From Mycobacterium sp. 236(2023) (GTDB lineage: Bacteria > Actinomycetota > Actinomycetes > Mycobacteriales > Mycobacteriaceae): 64,000 nt of DNA. This document shows, one piece after another, positions 1 to 13,973 of the stretch. A program made the position numbers and the translations under genes. The notes under the pieces were generated by a model. That model was not told where the DNA came from. It was given only the letters and a program-made list of their open reading frames with translations, and did no database searches. The stretch lies in NCBI RefSeq assembly GCF_029623955.1, contig NZ_JARSBP010000004.1:682001-746000 (forward strand), written 5' to 3'. Within the stretch, counting starts at the first letter, position 1. Each line of letters begins with the position of its first letter.

Positions 1-3183
<3,183 letters not shown>

Positions 3184-3187
<4 letters not shown>

Positions 3188-6100
3188 GATCGTGGCCCTA
3201 CTTTCCGCCGCGATGCGGCTCGTTGACGCGCTGCGGCGCGCTGTTGCGCACGATCGCGTAGCGCGTTCGGACGGTCGGAACCATCCTCCTCGGCCAGCCC
3301 GAGCTGGCGGATCAGGTCCAGCGCCACATCAGCCAGTGTGGCCCCCTGCAACAACAGTGCCACCGGCGGCTCGACTCCGAAATCTCCTCGGATGGTGTTG
3401 CGCATCCGAACCGCCATCAGCGAGTCGAGACCCATCTCGGTCAGCGGCCGCGCCGTGTCGACGGCGTTGTCGTCGGAGTAGCCCATGACACCGGCGATCC
3501 GGCGCCGCAGCCGCGCGACCACGATGCGGTTGACCTCCGCCGCGTCCAGGCCCTTGAGCGCCTCGGCGCCCTCCCAGTCGTCGTCGGCGTCGTCGGTGTC
3601 CAGTTCCCCGACCAGGTCGGCGAAGAAGCCGATCTGCCGGATCTCCGGGAACGCGGCGGCGGCACGATCCAACCGCAGGCGCGCGATGCCGACCCGGGAC
3701 AGGCCCGCGGCCAGCACGCCGCCGAGCGCCTCGACACCCTCGTCGGGGCTGATCGGGTCCAGCACCGAGAAACGCAGCGAGCTCGCCAGGCCGACGTCGG
3801 CCCACTGACCCCAGTTCACCGTTGTTGCGGGCAGACCGTTCGCCGTCCGCCAGGCCACGAGCGCATCGAGCCACGCGTTGGCGCCGGCGTACGCGGACTG
3901 GCCGGGCGATCCGAGCAGTGACGCGACCGACGAGAAGCCGACCCACCAATCGAGGTCCTTGCCCGCCGTCGCCTCGTGCAGGTGCCACGCTCCCGCGGCC
4001 TTCGGCGCCCAGATCCGCTCCACGCTCTCGCGGGTCAGACCGACGACGAGTTCGTCGTCGAGGACGGCCGCAGAGTGGATGACACCGCGCAGCGGCTTGC
4101 CCGTCTCCTCGGCCCCGGCGACGAGCCGCTCGGCAGTGCCCGCGACGGCGATGTCGCCGGTGACGACGGTGATCTCGGCGCGGCCCGACAGTTCGTCGAG
4201 CGTGGCCTGCGCCTCCGGCGACGGTCCGCTGCGGCCGTTGAGCACCAGCCTTCCGGCGCCGTGGTCGACCAGCCAACGCACGACCGCGAGCCCGACACCG
4301 CCGAGCGCGCCGGTGACGACGTAGGAGCCGCCGCGGCGCACCTCGAGCCGACCGGGTGTGCTGGGCAACTTGGCCCGCGAAAGCCGTTCCACGCGGCGGG
4401 TGTCCCCGCGCCACGCGATCGTGTCGTCTGTTCCGTCAACCTCGATCTCGGCCGCCAGGATCGCGCCCGTGTCGCCGTCGCCGACGTCGACCAGCGTGGT
4501 CCGCAGATCGGGGTGTTCGTAGGCCAGCACGCGGATCAGCGCCTTCAGGCTGCCGACACCCGGGTTGCCGCCACCGTCTTCGTCGGCGACCGCGAGACCG
4601 CCGCGGGTGACGACCCACAGCCGTGGGGGCTTACCGTGCCAGCTGCCGACGATGGTGCGCACCGTCGATGCGGTCTCCCACATCGCGTCCTGCGCGGCGG
4701 TCAGCTTCGCGTCGGTGCCGTCGAACTCCGGCAGGTCGACGAGCACGACGACACCCGCCGGGGGCAGTGCGGCGTCGGAGGTCGCCGACGCGAACGCATC
4801 GCGTGCAGCCGTCTCGTCAGCCAGGTCGGCGGTGACCACACGGCGCTGATCTCCACCGAAGCTCTCGGCGAACGCCTGTGCCGTGGCCTGTCCGGCCACA
4901 CCGTCGGCGAGAACCAGCCAACTGCCGGTCGCCGATCCCGATGCGGGAAGCGGCTTCTCGACCCAGCGTGAATCGAAGACCTTCTGCGACAACGGAAGTG
5001 GCACGGTGCGACGCTGGATTCGCTTGAGTGCGACGTCGTTGACCTGGGCCAGCACGGCGCCGGTGTCGTCGGTCAGCGTGACACGGCCGACCGCGTCACC
5101 GGTCTGCTCGGCGACGCTGACCAGCTCCGCGCGGCACTTCGCGCGGCGGCCGAGTTCACCGAACACCCGGATCGACCCGAACCCGACCGGCAGATAGGTG
5201 ACGTCGTTGGCGTCGGACAGCGACTCGTCGCCGAGTGCCGCGGCCAGGCCCTGCAGCGCGGCGTCGAGCATCACGGGGTGCAGCGTGATCCCCCGGGCCG
5301 GCGTCGCCTCGTCGGGCAGCACGATCTCGGTGTCGGCTCTGCCGTTGGAGCGCACGATCCGCGCCAGCGCCGCGAACGCGGTCGCATGGTGGGCTCCGGT
5401 GCGGCGCAAGGCTGTGTAGAAGTCCGCCGGTGAAACCGGGGTGCCTTCGCTGGACGGCGCCTGCCGGGCCGGGGTAGCGGGCTCGGCCGCCTTGACGGTG
5501 CCCGCGGCGTGCCGGGTCCATGTGCCGGCTTCCGAGCGCGAGTGGATCTCGACGCGCAGCGCGCCGTCGTCGCCTGTAGTGACCTGGGTGGTCAGCTTGG
5601 TGTGGTCGTCGAGCGGAAGCATCTGCTCGACCTCGACCGAGACCTCGACCTCGGTGGCGGGCAGGCCGAGCGCTTCTTGTGCTGCGGCCAGCGCGATCTC
5701 GGCGAAACCGGCGCCCGGCATCACGGGCAGGCCGTGCACGATGTGGTCGGCCAGCCACGGATGGGCCTCCAGGCCGACGTCGGACTGCCAGACATGGCCT
5801 GTGCCGGAAGGCAATTCGACGTGCAGGCCGAGCAGCGGGTGCGTGCCGGCGAACTGCTGGCCGCCGGAGCGGTCGGCCATCCAGTACTGCGTGTGCTGCC
5901 ACGCCGTCGCGGGAACATCCGCCAGTCGCGCCGTGCTGCCCGCGGGCGCTGCGACGGCGGGCGGACTGACCGCGGCCAGCTGCGCGTGAAACGCCTGCGA
6001 CTCGGGATGATCGCGGTTCACGGTGCTGCCCACATGGAACTTGCGGGTGGTGCCCTGCGCTGCCAGCGTGTCCGAGATCGCATGCCCCAGAAGCGGATGC

Positions 6101-8568
6101 GGGCTGATCTCGATGAAATTGCTGTTCTCGGCGCTGGCCTCGTGGACGGCCTGGCTGAACCGCACCGGGTTGCGCAGGTTGGCCGCCCAGTAGTCGGCCG
6201 AATACATCGGAGCCGACCCCGTGTAGGCGACCGTGGACACCAGGGGGATCTTCGGCGCTGCCGGCTTCAGATAGGCCAGAGCCTCCCGCAGCTCCGGAAG
6301 CACCGGGTCGATGGTCGGGTGGTGCGACGCCACGTCCACCTCGACGCGGCGGGCCAGCTTGCCCTGCGCGTCGACGATTGCGATGAGCTCGTCGACCTGT
6401 TCCGGCGGACCGGCGACGACCGACTGCTTCGGCGACGCGTACACGGCGATCGTGACGTCGGGGCGGTCGGCGATCAGCTTCTCCGCCGCCCGGGCGTCGA
6501 GCTCCAGCAGTGCCATCGCGCCCTGGCCGGACAGCCGCTTCATCAACCGTGTGCGGGTCGCGATGATGTCGAAACCCTCTGCGGGCGTGAGGACTCCGGC
6601 CACCACCGCGGCGGTCGCCTCCCCCATCGAGTGGCCGATCACGGCGGTGGGTTCCACCCCGTAGGACCGCCACAGTTGCGTCAGCGCCAGCTGCATGCCG
6701 ACTAGGACCGGCTGGATGCGGTCGATGCCGGTGACGGGTTCGCCGGCTTCCAGCGTCTGGCGCAGCGAGAAGCCGACCTTGTCGACGAACGCGGGCTCGA
6801 GCTCGTCGACCGCCGCCGCGAACGCGGGCTCCTCGGCGAGCAGGGCCTTGCCCATGCCCGCCCACTGGGCGCCCTGCCCGGAGTACAGGAAAACGGTTCC
6901 TTTACCGACTTTCGCGTCGTGCGCACCGATCACTCCCGGCGCGGTTTGACCGAGCGCCAGCGCACGCAGGCCGGTGACCGCCTCGGCGTGGGTGCGGGCG
7001 CTCACCGTGGCGATGCTGTTGTAGCGGCTGCGGTGGTGATTCACCGTGTACGCCACATCGGCCAGCGGGGTCGAAGCACCGTCGCCCTCCAGCCAGTCCG
7101 CCAGCGACTTCGCAGCCGCGGCCAGCCGTGCTGGGGTCTTGCCGGACACGACGAGCGTGGCGACCTTCGGCGTCGGATCCACCACCGCGGCAGCGGGTTC
7201 GGGTCCCTGCTCGAGCACGATGTGGGCGTTGGTGCCACCCATGCCGAACGACGACACCGCGGCGCGGCGCGGATGCTCGGTCTTGGGCCAGTCTGCCTTC
7301 TCCGTGGGCACGAAGAGCCGGGTCCCGGCCGGGTCGATCGTCGGATTCCACTTCTCGAAGTGCAGGTTCGGGGCGATCGCGCCGTGCTGCAGCGTCAGCA
7401 CCGTCTTGATGAACCCGGCGATCCCGGCGGCCGCCTCGAGGTGGCCCATGTTGGTCTTGACGGCGCCGAGCGCGCACGGGGTGTCGCCCTTGCCGTAGAC
7501 GGCCGACAGTGCGTCGAACTCGATGGGGTCACCCAGAGACGTTCCGGTGCCGTGGGTTTCGACGTAGTTCACGGTTCCGGCGGCGACGTCGGCCGAGCGC
7601 AGGGCCCGCGCGATGACGTCCTTCTGCGACGGCGCATTGGGGGCGGTGAGGCCGTTGGAGCGGCCGTCCTGGTTGACGGCCGAGCCGCGGACGACGCCGA
7701 GGACGCGGTCCCCGTCGCGGACCGCGTCGGTCAGTCGCTTGAGGACGACGACACCGGCACCCTCGCCGCGCACGAAGCCGTTCGCGCGGGAATCGAAGGC
7801 GTAGCACTTGCCGTGCGGGGACAACATGCCCCACTTGCCCAGCGCCAGCTGGGTTTCCGGCCGCAGGCTGAGGCTGACACCACCGGCCAGCGCCAGGTCG
7901 CTCTCGCGCATCCGCAGGCTCTGGCAGGCCAGGTGGATCGACACCAGCGACGACGAGCACGCGGTGTCCACGGCGACCGCGGGGCCCTTAAGACCGAGCA
8001 GATAGGCGATCCGGCCGACGGTGACGCTGTGCGCGTTACCCGTCGCCGAATAGGCGTCGATCGTGTCGGGGTTGCCCGCCGACGCGTTCTGGTACTCGTT
8101 GTAGTAAACGCCGAGCATCACCGCGCCGCGGACCTCGCCGACGGTGTCGGGCGCCATCCCGGCGTTTTCCAAAGCCTCCCAAGCGACTTCGAGAACCACG
8201 CGCTGCTGCGGATCCATCGCGGCGGCCTCCCGCGGGGTGATGCCGAAGAACTCGGCGTCGAACCCCTGCATGTCGTCGATGTAGGCGCCCCATTTCGACG
8301 GCATCCGGCCCGGGGCTGTCACGTCCGGGTCGTAGAAGGCGTCGCCGTCCCACCGGTCCGCGGGAACCTCGGTGACCGCGTTGGTGCCGGACTCCAGCAG
8401 CTTCCAATAGCTTTCGGGGCTCGTCGCTCCCCCGGGGAACCGGCATCCGATACCGACGACCGCGATGGGCTCCGCGCCTGCGACCCTGGAGGCCTTGTCG
8501 AACTGCTCGACCAGCTTGTCGCGCTGCTCGGCCGACATGGCCGCGATTCTGTCGAAAGTCGTCTTCAT
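3184..8568 (-). CDS. Type I polyketide synthase PKS-D, KS-AT-DH-KR-ACP (PpsD-like)
   Basis: 1,794 residues. The ATG overlaps the PKS-C stop by one base (TGATG), with GAGGG upstream. Order: short N-terminal docking helix (MKTTFDRIAAMSAEQRDKL), KS (Cys204), AT (GHSMGE; VASH motif), dehydratase with HxxxGxxxxP (His942) and DAALQ (Asp1102), ketoreductase (TGALGGVG; FSSVASLLGS; Tyr1560) and ACP (GLDS, Ser1716). It ends in a basic tail rich in R, A and Q. No enoylreductase is present, so the expected product after each cycle is an alpha,beta-unsaturated thioester. Length, N-terminal helix and basic tail all resemble mycobacterial PpsD-type proteins (about 1,830 residues). It sits between PKS-C and the PpsE-like terminus, so it is the penultimate module. 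VASH would suggest a methylmalonyl unit, but this motif is common to this whole PKS group and is weak evidence. Confidence 0.93.
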
Positions 8569-11500
8569 CAGTGTGAACCCTCACTGCCGGCGTTGGCCGA
8601 CTCGACGGAATCAGATTCGATGCTGTCGAACAGCTCGTCGAGCAGGCCGAACGAGTCGTCCTCGTCAGCTTCCGCCGCTTCGGGCTCGGGCTCCTCGGCA
8701 GGCTGTTGCGTAGGTGCCAGCAGGTCGGCCACGAAATCCGACATCTGCGAGATCGACGGGTGATTCCACAGCATCGTGGCGGACAGGTCGACGCGGACCA
8801 GTGCCTTGGCGTCGCGGAGCAGGTTCATCGCCATCATCGAGTCCAGGCCCAGTTCCGGGAACGGCATGTCGACATCGACGGCGTCGTCGGGCATCCCGAG
8901 TTCGCGGGCCAGGATCGTCCGCAGGCGCGTCCGCAGCTCTGCCACCGTCTGCTGGCGGTTCATCGTGGTCCAGTCGATGAATTCGGCTGCCGCCGAATCG
9001 GTCTCGCCTACAGATGGAGCGGGCGCGGATTCCACCGGGGCGTAGGTCAGCCCGCGCATGTCGACCCACGTCGTGCCGTCGGAACCCTTGACCAGGACAT
9101 CGACGACGAGCGCGTCGCCGGTGCCGTCACGCTTGAAGACCTCGACGACACCACGCGTACCCGCGGACGCCGACACCGACAAGCTCTCGGCGCCGGCAGG
9201 CAACAGCAGCGCCGCGTTGTCCGCGTCGGCCAGGCGCGCGACGTGCACCGCCGCGTCCACCAGTGCGGCAGCGGCGGATTCGGCCGCCGCGGGCACCTCG
9301 ACATCGGCGCGCGCCCCGGCGACGGTGGCCACGCAGTCGGTGACCGACCACTCGAACGGCTGACCCTCGACACCCCACGCGCGCTGCATCTCGGCGATGG
9401 CCGCACCGTCGAACGCCCCGCTGCTCACCGTCTGATCGCCCGTCGGCTCGGCGCCAGGCGCCTCGGACAATGTCGCGCTCGCATGCCGCGTCCAGCGCTG
9501 TTCCGGGGTGTCCGGCGACGAACTCGACCACACCGTCAGGGCCGACCCGTCAACGGCGACATGGATGACCTTGGCCTGGTCGGCGACGATCGGATACTCG
9601 AACCGCACGCTGCCCACGGTCGAACCGTCGAGGCGCGCCGCTGCGGCCGAAAGTGTCTGCAGGACCACCGAAACCGGGACCACTTCGACGCCACGGACGC
9701 GGTGCGCGACCGGCCAGGACCGCTCCCCCGGCAGCAGGCGGGCCTGCCAGAGGTGCTCGTGCGAGGAGCCGGAGACCGGCTCGCCCAGGACGGTGCCGAA
9801 GGCGGGCGGCGCCACGGCACTGAGGTCCGCGGCGTCGACCGGCGCGTTCACCAGATGGTCGAGCACCTTCACGGCGGCCCGCATCCGGTACGCGTCGGCC
9901 AGCCGCGCCCAGTCGGCACCCGCGACCACGGCGTGCACCGCGGCGTCGGGGCCGAGCACGGCGGGCAACATCTTGATCGCGACGTCGTTGGGCATCGGCT
10001 CCAGCCCGGCCGCCTTCATCTGCGGCTGGGCATCCGCCCACGATTTCCACAGGCCCCAGTCGATGACGGTCGCGGGCAGCCCGAGCGCGCGCCGCGCGTA
10101 GGCGAACGCGTCGGCGAAGGCGTTGGCCGCCGTGTAATGCGCGACGGCGCGGGAGCCGAGCAGCCCGGTGATCGACGAGAACAGCACGAAGCGGCGCACC
10201 GGCGTCCGCAGCGACAGCTTGTGCAGCACCGCGGCGGCGTCGACCTTCGCCCGGAACATCGGCGTCAGGTCGTCGTCGGTCATCTCGGTCAGCAGCGCCT
10301 CGCCGCCGGCCAGGGATGCCAGGTAAATGCCTTCCAGCGGAGGCAGGTCGGCGCCGAACCGCGCGAACACCTCGGCCATCGACGCTTCGTCGGCGGCATC
10401 GGCGGCCACCTCGACCAGCGTCGTCCCCGTCTCGGCCAGCTCGGCGGCCAGCTCGGTCAGCTGCCCGCCGCCGCGCCGCGATGCCGCGACGATCGTCGAG
10501 GCGCCCATATCGGCGAGCTGACGGATCACGTACGGGCCGACGTTGCCGGTCGCGCCGATCACGAGATGGCTGGTGCCGCTTTCCAAGCGGGACAGCGACA
10601 CCGCGGGCAGCGGACGCGGTTCCAGGCGCGGCACCCGCCGCTCTCCCCCGCGGTACACCGCCTGGTCGTCGCGGTCGGCGCCGTCGAGGGTGCCCGCCTC
10701 GGAACGCAGATACAGCGCCAGCAGTTCCGGTGGCAGCGTCTCGTCGACGTCGATGATGCCGCCCCAGAATTCGGGATGCTCCAGCGCCAGCGTGCGGCCC
10801 TGCCCCCACAGCACTGCATGCGCCGGGTTGGCACGGTCACCTTCGGCGACAGGCTGTGCGTTGCGCGTGACGATGAAAAGCTTTGGTGCTTCGGGTGTTC
10901 CGGCCAGTGCGACGACCAGGCGGCGCAGCCGGTGGAATTCGTCGTAACTCGGTGTGGCGTCGAAGATCCCGGGCGCGATGGATGGCGCGTAGACGACATG
11001 CTGTACGCCCGGCAGTGCAGCCTTCAGCGCATCCGCGTCGTCGAGCACCGAAAGCGGCAACGTGGCCGATCCGGGTCCCAGCAGTTCCGCGAGGCCTGCC
11101 CCGTCGCTGAAGACCAGCCAGGCCACGTCCGAATCACCCTGCGGCAGTTCGCGAACCGGCCAGCTCAGCTGGTGGAACCACGCGTGGCGCTCACCCTCGG
11201 AGGGCGGCGACGACGCCGGCTGCTGCGCCTGCTTCGGCGACGTGGGGGCAAACCAGTGGTGGGCGTGCTGCCACGGCGTCGACGGGAGTTGCACCCGAGA
11301 ACCGCCGCGCTGCGGGGTCTTCGGCGGCCGCACCGTATGGGTGGCGTTGAGGTTGGTGTGGAACGTGACGGTGTCGTTGGCATCCCGCTGCAGCGTCGGG
11401 AGGCTGCGGTGCGGGCCGGTGACGGTGTCCTTGATGGCGTACGCCAGCAGCGGGTGCGGGCTGACCTCGACGAAGATCGCCTTGTCGGTGGCCGCGGTCG

Positions 11501-13973
11501 CGACGGCGCGGGCGAAACGAACCGGGTTGCGCAGGTTGGCAACCCAGTGGTCGGCGTCGAACACGTTCGAACCGTCCGTCGGCCGTCCGTCGGTGGTGAC
11601 GATGATCGGAATGGTCGGCTTCTGCGGCTGCAAGCCCGCCAGCTCGGAGCGCAGATCGTCGAGGATCGGGTCGACGATCGGATGGTGCGATGCGACGTCG
11701 ACGTCGACGCGGCGGGCCAGCCGGTCCTGGGCGTCGACGACGGCGATTGCGGCGTCCACCTGGTCGGGCGGACCGGCGATCACCGTCTGGTGTGCCGACG
11801 CGTACACCGCGACGGTCAGTCCGTCGTAGTCGGCGATCAGCTTCTCGGCCGCCTCGGCGTCGAGCTCCAGCAGCGCCATCGCGCCCTGGCCCGACAGCCG
11901 CTTCATCAGCCGCGACCGGGTGGCGATGACCTTCAGGCCGTCGGCGGGGCTGAGCGCACCGGAGACGACGGCGGCGGTGACCTCGCCCATCGAGTGGCCG
12001 ATCACGGCGTCAGGATTCACGCCGTACGAGCGCCACAGCGCCGTGAGCGCGAGCTGCACGCCGACGAGCACCGGCTGGATGCGGTCGATGCCGACGACGG
12101 TCTCACCGGAGGTCAACACGTCGCGCAGCGAGAAGCCCACCTGCGCAACGAAATCAGGCTCGAGCTCGTCGACGGCGGCGGCGAACGCGGGCTCGTCGGC
12201 AAGCAACCGACGACCCATGCCGGCCCACTGGGAACCCTGGCCGGAGTACAGGAAGACCGTTCCGGACCCGATCGCCGGGTCGTTGGGCGCGACGACACCG
12301 GGTGCCGGGTACTCGCCGGCCAGCGCGCGCAACCCGGCGATCGCCTGGTCGCGGTCGGCGGCGGCGACCGTCGCAAAGCGTGGGTACTGCGCGCGACGGC
12401 TGTTCAGCGTCTCGGCGATGTCGGCGAGGCTCAGCGCCGCGGACTCGGGTGCCTGCAGCCACTCGGCGAGCCGGCCGGCGAGCGACGCGATGCGCGCCGG
12501 TGTCTTACCGCTGACGACGAGCGTGCTGACCGGTGGTTCCGGCTGCGCCGCTGGAGTTTTCGAAGGTTCCGGGCCTGGTGCCTGCTCGATGACGATGTGT
12601 GCGTTGGTGCCGCTGACACCGAACGACGACACTGCGGCGCGGCGGATCTCGGTGGCGGGCCAGTCCAACGGCTCCGACGCGATGCGGAACTTCTGTGCGC
12701 CCTCGCCCGCCTGCGGCGTGAGCTTCTTGAAGTGCAGCTGCTTCGGGATTGCGCCGTGGTGCACGCTGAGCACCGTCTTGATGAAGCCCGTGACGCCCGC
12801 GGCCGACTCGAGGTGGCCGAGGTTGGTCTTGACCGAACCGAGGATCAGCGGCGCCGCGTCCTTGCGGTCGCCGTAGACCGCCGACAGCGCGTCCAGCTCG
12901 ATCGGGTCGCCCAGCGAGGTTCCGGTGCCGTGGGCCTCGATGTAGTCGATGTCCGACGGGGCCAGCCGCGCAGTCTCCAGCGCTGTGCGCATCAGCTCCT
13001 GCTGTGCCGGGCCGTTGGGCACGGTCTGGCCGCTGCTCGCGCCGTCCTGGTTGACCGCCGAACCCCGCACGACGGCCAGTACCCGATCGCCGTCGCGCAG
13101 CGCGTCGGTGAGCCGCTTCAGCACGACCACCCCGGCGCCCTCGCTGCGGACGTAGCCGTTGGCGTCGGCGTCGAACGTCTTGCACAGCCCGTCCGGCGCG
13201 AGCATGCCCCATCGGGAGCACGCGATGTTGTTCTCCGGGGACAGGATCAGGTTCACACCGGCGGCCAGCGCGTGGTCGCTCTCGCCGCGGCGCAGGCTCT
13301 GGCACGCCAGGTGGATCGAGACCAGCGACGACGAACACGCGGTGTCGGAGACGACGGCCGGACCGCGCACGCCGAGGAAGTACGAGAGCCGGCCCGCCGC
13401 GAAGTTCGGTGCATTGCCGAACGGGATGTAGGGGTCGATGTCGGCGGGAGCCAGCGCGCCGACCACCGAGTGGTAGTAGTCGTTGGCGGTCATCCCGATG
13501 AAAACACCGGTCGACGTGCCACGCAGCGTGCGCGGGTTGATGCCGGCATGCTCCAGCGCCTCCCACGTGACCTCCATCAGCAGGCGCTGCTGGGGGTCCA
13601 TCGCGGCGGCCTCGCGCGGGGCGATCGAGAAGAACTCGGCGTCGAACTCGTCGGGCTGCCACGACGTCAGGAAGCCGCCCTCGCGGTTGCAGATGGTGCC
13701 GGGCACGGTGTGGTCGGGCGAGTAGAACTCGTCGGCGTCCCAGCGGTCGGCGGGCACGCGAATCACGCCGTTCTCCCCGTCGGACAGGAACTCCCAGAAC
13801 CGGTCGGCGTCATGGACTCCGCCGGGCAGGCGGCAGCCGATACCGACCACGGCGATCGGCTCGGTCTCGGCCTTCTCGGCGACCGCGAGCCGGGCGGTCA
13901 GATCGTCGATCTTGCGCAGGGCCTCGGTGATGATCGCCCGGCGGTCCGGCGATGCTTGCGTCATCTCAGTCAA
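8568..13973 (-). CDS. Type I polyketide synthase PKS-C with KS-AT-KR-DH-ACP order
   Basis: 1,801 residues. TTG at 13973 is chosen over ATG at 13964 because GGAAAG lies 6 bases before the TTG, and TTGA overlaps the PKS-B stop. Order: N-terminal coiled docking helix (about residues 9-35), KS (Cys213), AT (GHSMGE; VASH), ketoreductase with a GATGNVG nucleotide-binding loop and catalytic Tyr1280 (HYTAAN), then a dehydratase-type hot-dog domain with HRVRGVEVVP (His1424) and DAAVH (Asp1573), then ACP (GLDS, Ser1712). The DH-type domain therefore follows the KR, the reverse of the usual DH-KR order. The acidic tail (LLDELFDSIES) resembles the tail of PKS-A and probably docks on PKS-D. Expected product: beta-hydroxy, or enoyl if the displaced DH works on its own ACP. 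Confidence 0.92.
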   Translation of the reverse strand: MTEMTQASPDRRAIITEALRKIDDLTARLAVAEKAETEPIAVVGIGCRLPGGVHDADRFWEFLSDGENGVIRVPADRWDADEFYSPDHTVPGTICNREGGFLTSWQPDEFDAEFFSIAPREAAAMDPQQRLLMEVTWEALEHAGINPRTLRGTSTGVFIGMTANDYYHSVVGALAPADIDPYIPFGNAPNFAAGRLSYFLGVRGPAVVSDTACSSSLVSIHLACQSLRRGESDHALAAGVNLILSPENNIACSRWGMLAPDGLCKTFDADANGYVRSEGAGVVVLKRLTDALRDGDRVLAVVRGSAVNQDGASSGQTVPNGPAQQELMRTALETARLAPSDIDYIEAHGTGTSLGDPIELDALSAVYGDRKDAAPLILGSVKTNLGHLESAAGVTGFIKTVLSVHHGAIPKQLHFKKLTPQAGEGAQKFRIASEPLDWPATEIRRAAVSSFGVSGTNAHIVIEQAPGPEPSKTPAAQPEPPVSTLVVSGKTPARIASLAGRLAEWLQAPESAALSLADIAETLNSRRAQYPRFATVAAADRDQAIAGLRALAGEYPAPGVVAPNDPAIGSGTVFLYSGQGSQWAGMGRRLLADEPAFAAAVDELEPDFVAQVGFSLRDVLTSGETVVGIDRIQPVLVGVQLALTALWRSYGVNPDAVIGHSMGEVTAAVVSGALSPADGLKVIATRSRLMKRLSGQGAMALLELDAEAAEKLIADYDGLTVAVYASAHQTVIAGPPDQVDAAIAVVDAQDRLARRVDVDVASHHPIVDPILDDLRSELAGLQPQKPTIPIIVTTDGRPTDGSNVFDADHWVANLRNPVRFARAVATAATDKAIFVEVSPHPLLAYAIKDTVTGPHRSLPTLQRDANDTVTFHTNLNATHTVRPPKTPQRGGSRVQLPSTPWQHAHHWFAPTSPKQAQQPASSPPSEGERHAWFHQLSWPVRELPQGDSDVAWLVFSDGAGLAELLGPGSATLPLSVLDDADALKAALPGVQHVVYAPSIAPGIFDATPSYDEFHRLRRLVVALAGTPEAPKLFIVTRNAQPVAEGDRANPAHAVLWGQGRTLALEHPEFWGGIIDVDETLPPELLALYLRSEAGTLDGADRDDQAVYRGGERRVPRLEPRPLPAVSLSRLESGTSHLVIGATGNVGPYVIRQLADMGASTIVAASRRGGGQLTELAAELAETGTTLVEVAADAADEASMAEVFARFGADLPPLEGIYLASLAGGEALLTEMTDDDLTPMFRAKVDAAAVLHKLSLRTPVRRFVLFSSITGLLGSRAVAHYTAANAFADAFAYARRALGLPATVIDWGLWKSWADAQPQMKAAGLEPMPNDVAIKMLPAVLGPDAAVHAVVAGADWARLADAYRMRAAVKVLDHLVNAPVDAADLSAVAPPAFGTVLGEPVSGSSHEHLWQARLLPGERSWPVAHRVRGVEVVPVSVVLQTLSAAAARLDGSTVGSVRFEYPIVADQAKVIHVAVDGSALTVWSSSSPDTPEQRWTRHASATLSEAPGAEPTGDQTVSSGAFDGAAIAEMQRAWGVEGQPFEWSVTDCVATVAGARADVEVPAAAESAAAALVDAAVHVARLADADNAALLLPAGAESLSVSASAGTRGVVEVFKRDGTGDALVVDVLVKGSDGTTWVDMRGLTYAPVESAPAPSVGETDSAAAEFIDWTTMNRQQTVAELRTRLRTILARELGMPDDAVDVDMPFPELGLDSMMAMNLLRDAKALVRVDLSATMLWNHPSISQMSDFVADLLAPTQQPAEEPEPEAAEADEDDSFGLLDELFDSIESDSVESANAGSEGSH

